Positions 16,267 to 23,430 of a DNA stretch of 64,000 nucleotides are shown here, piece by piece. The notes below the pieces were generated by a model. It did not search any database. It had not been told where the DNA came from and was given only the letters and a program-made list of their open reading frames with translations. This DNA is from Roseateles depolymerans (GTDB lineage Bacteria > Pseudomonadota > Gammaproteobacteria > Burkholderiales > Burkholderiaceae_C), in NCBI GenBank assembly GCA_003241055.1, contig QFOD01000009.1:124001-188000 (forward strand), read 5' to 3'. The position numbers were made by a program, and so were the translations under genes. Each line of letters begins with the position of its first letter. Within the stretch, counting starts at the first letter, position 1.

Positions 16267-18204
16267 GTGAACCCCACCCCCGCCAGCCCCAGCCAGTCGC
16301 AGTTCCTCGACGTCATCACACGCGACGAGGCCACGCGGCGCTTTCAGCAACACCTGACCCTCACGCCGCTGGGCGAGGAAGAAGTACCGCTGGCCGACGC
16401 ACTCAACCGCGTGCTGGCCGAGGACGTGTTGGCCGAACTCGATGTGCCGGGCTTTGACCGCTCCAACGTGGACGGCTTCGCGCTGCAGGCCGCCGACACC
16501 TACGGCGCCCTGGAGGAGCAGGTGCTCACGCTGGCCCTGAGCGGCGAGGTGCTGGCGCCCGGCGTGCTGCCGCAACACACCGTCGTGCCCGGCCTGGCCA
16601 CCGCCATCGCCACCGGCGGCATGCTGCCGCGCGGCGCCGACGCGGTGGTGATGGTGGAGCACACCGAGCTGTTACCCGACGGCCGGCTGGAAATCCGCCG
16701 CGCCGCCACGCCGGGGGCCAACATCAGCTACGCCGGCACCGACATCGCCCGCGGCGAGGCCGTGCTGCGCGCCGGCCAGCGCCTGAGCTCGCGTGAGATC
16801 GGCGTGCTGGCCGCGCTGGGGCGCGCCCGCGTGCGCGTGTACCGCGCGCCGCGCGTGGCCATCTTCTCCACCGGCAACGAGATCGTCGCGCCCGGCCAGC
16901 CGCTGCGCACCGGCGCGGTCTACGACTCCAACGCCGCCATCATCGGCGCGGCGGTGCAGGAGCTGGGCGGCGAGCCCGTGCACCTGGGCGTGATCCCAGA
17001 CGACGAGGCCGCGCTCAGCGACGCGCTGGCGCGCGGCCTGGCCTACGACGCCGTGGTGTTCTCCGGCGGCACCTCCAAGGGCGAGGGCGACCTCTCCTAC
17101 CGCGTGGTGGGCCGGCTGGGCGCGCCCGGCATCGTCGCCCACGGCGTGGCGCTCAAGCCCGGCAAGCCCGTGTGCCTGGCGGTGGCCCAGGGCAAGCCGG
17201 TGGTGATCCTGCCGGGCTTCCCAACATCTGCCATCTTCACCTTCCACGAATTCCTGGCGCCAGTGCTGCGCGCCTTTGGCGGCCAGCCCGCCGGGCGCCG
17301 GCCCAGCGTGCCCGCCACGCTGCCCATGCGGGTCAACTCCGAGCGCGGGCGTACCGAATACCTGCTCGTCGGCCTGGTGCAAACCGACGACGGCCTGGCC
17401 GCATATCCGATGGGCAAGGGCTCGGGCTCGGTCACCACCTTCAGCACGGCCGATGGCTTCATCACCATCCCGCAGCACACCGAGATGCTGGACGCCGGCG
17501 CCCCCGTGCAGGTGCAGCTGCTGGGCCAGCAGCTCGAACCCGCTGACCTGATCTTCATCGGCAGCCACTGCGTCGGCCTGGACTGGCTGGTGGGCCGGCT
17601 GATCGAGCAGGGCTGGCGGGTGAAGACGCTCAACGTCGGCAGCAACGGCGGCCTGATGGCGGCCAAGCGCGGCGAATGCGACATCGCCGGCATGCACCTG
17701 ATGGACCCGGCCAGCGGCGAATACAACCGCCCGCTGCTAACCGACACGCTGGAGTTGCTGCCCGGCTACGGCCGCATGCAGGGCCTGGTGTACCGCCGCG
17801 GCGACCCGCGCTTTGAAGGCCGCAGCCTGGCCGACGCGCTACAGGCCGCGCTGCAGGCGCAGGACTGCGTGATGGTCAACCGCAATGCCGGCAGCGGCAC
17901 GCGCGTCGTCATCGACCGCCTGCTGGGCGCCGCCCGCCCGGCCGGCCATGGCGTGCAGACCAAATCCCACAACGCCGTGGCCGTGGCCGTGGCCCAGCAG
18001 CGCGCCGACTGGGGCGTGGCCATCGACACCGTGGCCCGCCAGTACGACCTGGGCTTCATCCCCGTCCAGGAAGAGCGTTACGACTTCGTGCTGCCCAAGG
18101 CCCGGCTGGCACGCGCGCCAGTGCAGGCCTTTCGTGCACTGCTGGCCGAACCCGCTACCCGCGAAGCCCTGCGGGCGCTGGGGTTCCGGGTGGACCCGGC
18201 CTGA
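16267..18204 (+). CDS. MoeA-like protein fused to a periplasmic-binding-protein-like domain (copy 2)
   Basis: The 645-residue protein starts at GTG. Residues 1 to about 415 are MoeA-like, with RSNVDGFALQA, FSTGNEIVAPGQPL, VFSGGTSKGEGDLSYR and ILPGFPTSAIFTFHEF. Residues from about 420 to 645 form a PBP-like domain (PF12727 type): ADLIFIGSHCVGLDWLVG, NVGSNGGLMAAKRGECDIAG, NRNAGSGTRVVIDRLL and NAVAVAVAQQRADWGVAID. The same fusion is known from other bacteria and archaea, where it is thought to sense or deliver the oxyanion. Here it may hand tungstate or molybdate to the insertion step or select the metal. It ends the operon and a strong terminator follows. Confidence 0.92.
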   Translation: MNPTPASPSQSQFLDVITRDEATRRFQQHLTLTPLGEEEVPLADALNRVLAEDVLAELDVPGFDRSNVDGFALQAADTYGALEEQVLTLALSGEVLAPGVLPQHTVVPGLATAIATGGMLPRGADAVVMVEHTELLPDGRLEIRRAATPGANISYAGTDIARGEAVLRAGQRLSSREIGVLAALGRARVRVYRAPRVAIFSTGNEIVAPGQPLRTGAVYDSNAAIIGAAVQELGGEPVHLGVIPDDEAALSDALARGLAYDAVVFSGGTSKGEGDLSYRVVGRLGAPGIVAHGVALKPGKPVCLAVAQGKPVVILPGFPTSAIFTFHEFLAPVLRAFGGQPAGRRPSVPATLPMRVNSERGRTEYLLVGLVQTDDGLAAYPMGKGSGSVTTFSTADGFITIPQHTEMLDAGAPVQVQLLGQQLEPADLIFIGSHCVGLDWLVGRLIEQGWRVKTLNVGSNGGLMAAKRGECDIAGMHLMDPASGEYNRPLLTDTLELLPGYGRMQGLVYRRGDPRFEGRSLADALQAALQAQDCVMVNRNAGSGTRVVIDRLLGAARPAGHGVQTKSHNAVAVAVAQQRADWGVAIDTVARQYDLGFIPVQEERYDFVLPKARLARAPVQAFRALLAEPATREALRALGFRVDPA

Positions 18205-18227
18205 GGGCGGACGCCGACGCCCAATAG

Positions 18228-18260
18228 AAAAGAAGACCCGCCATGGCGGGTCTTCTTTTT
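18228..18260. terminator. Rho-independent terminator, possibly bidirectional
   Basis: A perfect inverted repeat (AAAAGAAGACCCGCC, 3-base loop, GCGGGTCTTCTTTT) with A-rich and T-rich flanks sits 24 bp after the second moeA. The T-run favours termination on the plus strand. The A-run on the other side lets it also stop transcription coming from the minus-strand tRNA at 18273-18349. Confidence 0.93.
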
Positions 18261-18272
18261 GCATCTTGAGGG

Positions 18273-18349
18273 TGGTAGGCCGTATTGGACTTGAACCAAT
18301 GACCAAAGGATTATGAGTCCTCTGCTCTGACCAACTGAGCTAACGGCCC
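18273..18349 (-). tRNA. tRNA with CAU anticodon (tRNA-Ile2 favoured over elongator Met)
   Basis: The minus strand folds as a full cloverleaf with encoded CCA. The acceptor stem is GGGCCGT with ACGGCCT (a G1-U72 wobble and six regular pairs), then discriminator A73. The D arm has GCTCAGTTGGTCAGAGC and the T arm has TTGGTTCAAGTCCAA. The anticodon loop is CTCATAA, giving CAU. A CAU tRNA may be initiator Met, elongator Met or Ile2 (lysidine-modified). The acceptor pairs C4-G69 and C5-G68, known identity elements for the E. coli lysidine synthetase, favour Ile2. The lack of three G-C pairs below the anticodon loop argues against initiator. Confidence 0.9.
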
Positions 18350-18420
18350 CCGGGGCGCCGTCCTGGGGAAAGGCCGGCTGCGGAGCGCGCATTCTAGAAG
18401 CACGCGGCGCCCCACCGGTT

Positions 18421-19425
18421 TCAGCGGTGACTCAGCGCCTGCCCCACCATGCGTGAAGTGATGTCCACGATCTGGATCATGCGGTCGTAGGCCATGCGCG
18501 TGGGGCCGATGACGCCCAGCGTGCCCACCACCTGCCCATCCACCTCGTAAGGTGCCGACACGATGGACAACTCCTCGTAGGGCACGACCTGGCTCTCACC
18601 ACCGATGTAGATGCGCACACCCTCGGCACGGCTGGAGTTGTCCAGCAGGCGCATCAGCTGGGTTTTCTGCTCGAACAGGTCGAAGAGCCGACGCAGGCTG
18701 CCCATGTCGTGGCTGAAGTCTTCCACCGCCAGCAGGTTGCGCTCGCCGGAGACGATGACCCGCTCCTCCTCCTTGGCCATGGCCTCGGTACCCACGTCCA
18801 CGGCCGCGCTCATCAGTTGGGCGATCTCGCCGCGCAGCGCATCCACCTCGGAGCGTAGCCGCTCGCGCACGGCCTCCAGCGTCAGGCCGGCATAGCTGGC
18901 GTTGAGGCGATTGCTGGCTTCGGCCAGTTCGGTCTGGCTGAGGTCCTGGGCGGTGAAGATCACGCGGTTCTGCACATCGCCGTCGGGCGACACCAGGATC
19001 ACCAGCACCCGCTTCTCGCCCAGGCGCAGAAACTCGATGTGACGGAACACGCTGGGCTTGCGTGGTGCCGTCACGACGCCCACGAAGCTGGACAGGCTGG
19101 ACAACAGCTGGGCCGCGTTCGCGATGACGCGCTGCGGCTGGTCGGGCAGCAGCGGCGTCTCCACGCCGACCAGGCCGGGCTGAGCCGTCAGCATGGTGTC
19201 GACGAACAGCCGGTAGCCGCGCGGCGTGGGAATGCGGCCCGCGCTGGTGTGCGGGCTGGCGATGAGGCCGAGCTCTTCGAGGTCGGCCATCACGTTGCGG
19301 ATAGTCGCGGGGCTGAGCTCCAGGCCCGAGGCCTTGGAGAGCGTGCGCGAGCCCACCGGCTGGCCGTCAGCGATGTAGCGTTCGACCAGGGTCTTCAGCA
19401 GGGAACGGGAGCGCTCGTCGAGCAT
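18421..19425 (-). CDS. hrcA: Heat-inducible transcription repressor HrcA
   Basis: HrcA represses groE and dnaK-type operons through CIRCE operators with help from GroEL. The 334-residue protein begins LDERSRSLLKTLVERYIADG, followed by the winged-helix region (VGSRTLSKASGLELSPATIRNVMADLE split over residues 21-47) and ASPHTSAGRIPTPRGYR, a hallmark of the family. The C-terminal part contains VGTLGVIGPTRMAYDRMI. Length is typical. No CIRCE element is visible in the short space before it or before nadK. It is divergent from nadK with 67 bp between. Confidence 0.96.
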   Translation of the reverse strand: MLDERSRSLLKTLVERYIADGQPVGSRTLSKASGLELSPATIRNVMADLEELGLIASPHTSAGRIPTPRGYRLFVDTMLTAQPGLVGVETPLLPDQPQRVIANAAQLLSSLSSFVGVVTAPRKPSVFRHIEFLRLGEKRVLVILVSPDGDVQNRVIFTAQDLSQTELAEASNRLNASYAGLTLEAVRERLRSEVDALRGEIAQLMSAAVDVGTEAMAKEEERVIVSGERNLLAVEDFSHDMGSLRRLFDLFEQKTQLMRLLDNSSRAEGVRIYIGGESQVVPYEELSIVSAPYEVDGQVVGTLGVIGPTRMAYDRMIQIVDITSRMVGQALSHR

Positions 19426-19479
19426 GTTTTCATTCTAGAAAACTGTGGGCGCACGCCATGGCGGGCAAAACCCCTGTGG

Positions 19480-19485
19480 TGTAAT
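19480..19485 (+). promoter_or_regulatory. Extended -10 element for nadK
   Basis: TGTAAT at this place is preceded by TGG, giving an extended -10 (TGGTGTAAT). No good -35 is seen 17 bp upstream. It ends only 7 bases before the nadK ATG, and no Shine-Dalgarno sequence is present. If the promoter is real, the transcript would start at or next to the ATG. Confidence 0.4.
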
Positions 19486-19492
19486 TTGCCGC

Positions 19493-20359
19493 ATGGCCGA
19501 GCGCTTTCGTCATGTCGCCATCGTGGGCAAGCATCAAGCGCCTGGCATACGCCCGGTGCTGGAGGAAATTGCCCAATTTCTAAGCAGCCAGGGCCTGCAG
19601 GTGGCGCTCGAAGCCGACACCGCACAGGCCACCGGCATGACGGCCTACGGCGCATTGTCTCCCGCCGAACTGGGTGCGCAATGCGACCTGGGCGTGGTGG
19701 TGGGCGGCGACGGCACCATGCTGGGCTTCGCCCGCGAGGTGGCCTGCCACGGCCTGCCGCTGGTGGGCATCAACCAGGGCCGCCTGGGTTTCATCACCGA
19801 CATCCCCATCGAACGCTGGCGCGAGGCGCTGCAGCCCATCCTGGCCGGCGATCACGAGGTCGAGCCGCGCGCGATGCTCGAAGGCGAGGTGCTGCGCGAC
19901 GGCGCCAGCATCTTCGCGGGCCTGGCGCTGAACGACGTGGTCGTCAGCCGCGGCGCCACCTCGGGCATGGTGGAGCTGCGCATCTCGGTGGACGGCGACT
20001 TCGTCGCCAACATGCGGGCCGACGGCATCATCGTGTCGTCGCCCACCGGCTCCACGGCCTATGCGCTGTCCGCCGGCGGGCCCATCATGCACCCCAGCAT
20101 CGCCGGCTGGCTGCTGGCGCCGATCGCGCCGCACACGCTGTCCAACCGGCCCATCGTGCTGCCGCAGGGCGAGGTGCGCATGGAGATCGTGGCCGGCCGC
20201 GATGCCAGCGTGAACTTCGACATGCAAAGTCTGGCCAGCCTGCAGCACGGCGACTGCATCGCCGTGCGCCGCAGCCGCCATGAGGTGCGCTTCCTGCACC
20301 CCAAGGGCTGGACCTATTACGCGACATTGCGCAGGAAGCTGCGCTGGTACGAGGGTTGA
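19493..20359 (+). CDS. nadK: NAD kinase
   Basis: NAD kinase phosphorylates NAD to NADP in the cytoplasm. The 288-residue protein has the catalytic GGDGTML motif at about residues 67-73, NQGRLGFITD, LNDVVVSRG, and the conserved block IVSSPTGSTAYALSAGGP. The C-terminal diphosphate-site motif reads VNFDMQSLAS where many enzymes have DGQ. The start is the ATG of MAERFRHV because the alignment to known NAD kinases begins there; the frame is open further upstream but that part is unconserved. recN follows after 7 bp, the common betaproteobacterial order. Confidence 0.96.
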   Translation: MAERFRHVAIVGKHQAPGIRPVLEEIAQFLSSQGLQVALEADTAQATGMTAYGALSPAELGAQCDLGVVVGGDGTMLGFAREVACHGLPLVGINQGRLGFITDIPIERWREALQPILAGDHEVEPRAMLEGEVLRDGASIFAGLALNDVVVSRGATSGMVELRISVDGDFVANMRADGIIVSSPTGSTAYALSAGGPIMHPSIAGWLLAPIAPHTLSNRPIVLPQGEVRMEIVAGRDASVNFDMQSLASLQHGDCIAVRRSRHEVRFLHPKGWTYYATLRRKLRWYEG

Positions 20360-20366
20360 GACGACC

Positions 20367-22049
20367 ATGCTCAGGCATTTGAGCCTCCGCGATTTCGTCA
20401 TCGTGCCGGAACTCGAACTCGACTTCGAGGCCGGCTTCGCCGTGCTGACCGGCGAGACCGGCGCCGGCAAGTCCATCCTGATCGACGCACTACAGCTGGC
20501 GCTGGGCGGCCGCGGCGACGCGGGCGTGGTGCGCGAAGGCGCGGCGCGTGCCGACATCTGCGCCGAGTTCGACACGCCCGCCGCGCTGCGCGACTGGCTG
20601 GACGAGGCCGGCTTCGATGTCGAGGACACGCTGCTGCTGCGCCGCGTGATCGACGCCGCCGGCAAGAGCCGGGCCTGGATCAACGGTGGCGCGGCCACGC
20701 TGACACAGCTGCGAGAGCTGGCCGACCATCTGCTGGACATCCACGGTCAGCATGCCTGGCAAGGCCTGACCCGCCCCGCCGCCGTGCGCGAGCTGCTGGA
20801 CGGTTTCGCCGGCCTGGACACCCGCGCGCTGGCCCAGGCCCATGCGCAATGGAAGCTCGCGCGCGAGGCGCTGGAGCGCGCGCGCGCCCAGCAGGCCGAC
20901 ACCGAGCGCGAGCGCGAACGGCTGAGCTGGCAGATCGGCGAGCTTGACCGCCTGGCCCCGCTCGACGGCGAATGGGAGGATCTCAACGCCGAGCACCAGC
21001 GGCTCTCGCACGGCCAGGCGTTGATCGACGCCGCCCAAGGCGCGATGAATGCGCTCGATGGCGAGGAATCCAGCGCGCAGACGCTGGCCAGCGCGGCGCT
21101 CGACCAACTCGAACGCGTGCTGGACCACGACCCGCGCCTGCTGCCCGCCGCGCAGGCGCTGCGTGACGCGCTGGCCCAGCTGCAGGACGCCAGCCACACG
21201 CTGGGCGCCTACCTGCACAAGACCGATCTGGACCCCGCCCGCCTGGCCGAGCTGGACGAACGCGTGTCGGCCTGGATGACGCTGGCCCGCCGCTACCGCC
21301 GCCCGCCGGCCGAGCTGCCGGCCCTGCTGGCGCAATGGCGCGCCGAACTGCAGGCGCTGGATGCGGCGAGCAACCCCGAACAGCTCGAAGCCCAGCTGCA
21401 GGCCGCGCTGAAGGCCTTCGAGCGCGAGGCGCGTGCCGTGAGCCAGGCCCGCCGCACCGCCGCGCCGCGGCTGGCCGAGGCGGTCAGCACGGCCATGCAG
21501 CAGCTCGGCATGGCCGGCGGGCGCTTCGAGATCGAACTTCTGCCCGCCAGCGAGCCGCAGAGCTATGGCCTGGAGTCGGCCGAGTTCCTGGTGGCCGGCC
21601 ACGCCGGCAGCACGCCGAGGCCGCTGGCCAAGGTGGCCTCGGGCGGCGAGCTCTCGCGCATCGCGCTGGCGATTGCCGTGACCACCTGCCAGGCCGACGC
21701 CCAGGGCCAGGCCCCGGGCACGCTGATCTTCGACGAGATCGACGTGGGCATAGGCGGCGCGGTCGCCGAGACCGTGGGGCGGCTGATGAAGCAGCTGGGG
21801 CGCGAGCGCCAGGTGCTGGCCGTGACCCACCTGCCGCAGGTGGCCGCCTGCGCGGACCGCCACCTCGTGGTGGCCAAGGCGCTGCAGGACGGCAGCACCA
21901 CCAGCCAGGTGCGGCCGGTGGCGGGCGAGGCCCGCGTGGCCGAGATTGCCCGCATGCTGGGCGGCGAGCGGCTCTCGTCCACCAGCCTCGCGCATGCGCA
22001 GGAGATGCTGGAGGCCTCGGCCGCCAAACCGCGAAAGGCCCGCTCATGA
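20367..22049 (+). CDS. recN: DNA repair protein RecN
   Basis: RecN is an SMC-like ATPase acting in double-strand break repair. The 560-residue protein starts MLRHLSLRDFVIVPELELDF. Walker A is GETGAGKSILIDAL near residue 32. A long coiled-coil rich in Arg, Glu and Ala occupies about residues 155-370. The C-terminal half has the signature VASGGELSRIALAI, Walker B TLIFDEIDVGIGG and the LAVTHLPQVAACAD block. Length equals the family norm. Its stop overlaps rapZ (ATGA). Confidence 0.96.
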   Translation: MLRHLSLRDFVIVPELELDFEAGFAVLTGETGAGKSILIDALQLALGGRGDAGVVREGAARADICAEFDTPAALRDWLDEAGFDVEDTLLLRRVIDAAGKSRAWINGGAATLTQLRELADHLLDIHGQHAWQGLTRPAAVRELLDGFAGLDTRALAQAHAQWKLAREALERARAQQADTERERERLSWQIGELDRLAPLDGEWEDLNAEHQRLSHGQALIDAAQGAMNALDGEESSAQTLASAALDQLERVLDHDPRLLPAAQALRDALAQLQDASHTLGAYLHKTDLDPARLAELDERVSAWMTLARRYRRPPAELPALLAQWRAELQALDAASNPEQLEAQLQAALKAFEREARAVSQARRTAAPRLAEAVSTAMQQLGMAGGRFEIELLPASEPQSYGLESAEFLVAGHAGSTPRPLAKVASGGELSRIALAIAVTTCQADAQGQAPGTLIFDEIDVGIGGAVAETVGRLMKQLGRERQVLAVTHLPQVAACADRHLVVAKALQDGSTTSQVRPVAGEARVAEIARMLGGERLSSTSLAHAQEMLEASAAKPRKARS

Positions 22050-22972
22050 GTCAAGACCCGACCCCGGTCGAACTCCAGCCCGGCGACGTCGTGCTGCTGA
22101 CCGGCATGTCCGGCGGGGGCAAGTCGGTGGCCATGCATGCGCTGGAGGATGCCGGCTATTTCTGCGTGGACAACCTGCCCGCCGAGCTGCTGCTGGAGTT
22201 CCTGCAGCTGGAGCAGCAGCGCGGTGAACGGCGCGTGGCCATCGCGGTGGACGTGCGCAGCTCGGGCTCGCTGCCGCTGCTGCTGCCGCTGCTGAAGCAG
22301 CTGCGCAGCATGGGCGTGCCGGTGCGCTCCATCTTCCTGGACGCCAACGACGACGCCCTGCTGCGGCGCTTCTCGGAAACCCGCCGCCCTCACCCGCTGC
22401 GCCAGGACCGGGACACCGCCTACGGGTCGCTCGGCGAGGCCAACGAGGACCGCCACCGCATGCTGGTGGATGCCATCCACCTGGAGCGCGAGCTGCTGGG
22501 CGGACTCAAGGCCGAGTCCACCGTCATCGACACCTCGCAGCTGCGCCCGGCCCAGCTGCGCGCCTGGGTGGCCGACCTCGTCAGCCCCTTCGCCGGCACC
22601 AAGCTGACGCTGGTGTTCGAGAGTTTCGCGTTCAAGCACGGCGTGCCCAGCGACGCCGACTTCGTGTTTGATGTGCGCGTGCTGCCCAACCCCTACTACG
22701 ACCGCGAGCTGCGCCCGCTGACCGGCCGCGACGCGCCGGTGGCGGACTACCTCGCGGCCCAGCCCGAGGTGGGCATGATGCTGGGGCAGATCGCCGGCTT
22801 CCTGGAGCGCTGGCTGCCCAACTTCGAGGCCGACCAGCGCAGCTACCTGACCGTGGCCATAGGCTGCACCGGCGGCCAACATCGCTCCGTCTATCTCGTC
22901 GAGATGCTGACCCAGCAGTTCAGTCACCACGGGCACGTGCTCAAGCGTCACCGTGAGCTGGACGCGCGCTGA
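22046..22972 (+). CDS. rapZ: RNase adapter protein RapZ
   Basis: RapZ (YvcJ/YhbJ family) binds nucleotides and small RNAs; in E. coli it guides RNase E to degrade GlmZ. The 308-residue protein has Walker A LTGMSGGGKSVAMHALED near residue 21. Other family blocks are YFCVDNLPAELL, RRFSETRRPHPL, SFAFKHGVPSDADFVFDVR and IGCTGGQHRSVYLVE near the end. It overlaps recN by ATGA. In enterobacteria it sits with ptsN and rpoN genes; here it follows recN. Confidence 0.95.
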   Translation: MSQDPTPVELQPGDVVLLTGMSGGGKSVAMHALEDAGYFCVDNLPAELLLEFLQLEQQRGERRVAIAVDVRSSGSLPLLLPLLKQLRSMGVPVRSIFLDANDDALLRRFSETRRPHPLRQDRDTAYGSLGEANEDRHRMLVDAIHLERELLGGLKAESTVIDTSQLRPAQLRAWVADLVSPFAGTKLTLVFESFAFKHGVPSDADFVFDVRVLPNPYYDRELRPLTGRDAPVADYLAAQPEVGMMLGQIAGFLERWLPNFEADQRSYLTVAIGCTGGQHRSVYLVEMLTQQFSHHGHVLKRHRELDAR

Positions 22973-23004
22973 ACTTCTTCACCTGGCGGGCCGGCAAAGT
23001 TGTA

Positions 23005-23023
23005 GATAATCAGTTCTAGAACT
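23005..23023 (+). promoter_or_regulatory. Putative promoter and operator of the blaI-like/M56 operon
   Basis: A -10-like GATAAT at 23005-23010 is followed at 23012-23023 by the perfect 12 bp palindrome AGTTCTAGAACT. The palindrome would cover the expected transcription start. It lies 14 bp before the repressor ATG. BlaI-family repressors bind short palindromes in just such places and control their own operon. The sequence differs from the TACA/TGTA core of classical BlaI/MecI sites, and no clear -35 is seen. Confidence 0.5.
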
Positions 23024-23037
23024 TTTCTTCTGATCGA

Positions 23038-23430
23038 ATGAGCGAAAAATCCGCGCCGCCGGCCAAGCCCACCGCGGCCGAACTGGAACTGCTGCAGGTG
23101 CTGTGGCGCCTGGGCCCGGCGGACGCCAAGTCCGTCCACGAAGCGCTGCAGCCCGAGCGCCCCGACACCAGCTACGCCACCGTGCTGCGCCAGCTGCAGG
23201 TGATGCACGCCAAGGGCCTGCTGAGCCGCGACGAAAGCCAGCGCCCGCAGCGCTATGCCGCGGCCCAGGCCCAGGACAAGCTGCAGCAGTCGCTGGTGAA
23301 GGATTTCATCACCCGTGCATTCGCGGGTTCCGGCAAGGCACTGGTGCTCGCCGCGTTGAAGGGCCACGTCAGCGCCCAGGAGAAAGCCGAGATCCGCCGG
23401 CTGCTGGGCAAGCCGGGGGACGAGGCGTGA
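23038..23430 (+). CDS. BlaI/MecI/CopY-family transcriptional repressor
   Basis: This 130-residue cytoplasmic winged-helix protein has the family pattern PTAAELELLQVLWRLGPADAK split over the first two helices. The recognition region is PDTSYATVLRQLQVMHAKGLL, followed by SRDESQRPQRYAA and a C-terminal dimerisation helix. In known systems such a repressor is cleaved when a membrane M56 peptidase senses beta-lactam or wall damage. The next gene, overlapping by GTGA, is an M56 peptidase, so this is a repressor/sensor pair. The palindrome 14 bp upstream is a candidate operator. No beta-lactamase gene is adjacent. Confidence 0.9.
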   Translation: MSEKSAPPAKPTAAELELLQVLWRLGPADAKSVHEALQPERPDTSYATVLRQLQVMHAKGLLSRDESQRPQRYAAAQAQDKLQQSLVKDFITRAFAGSGKALVLAALKGHVSAQEKAEIRRLLGKPGDEA

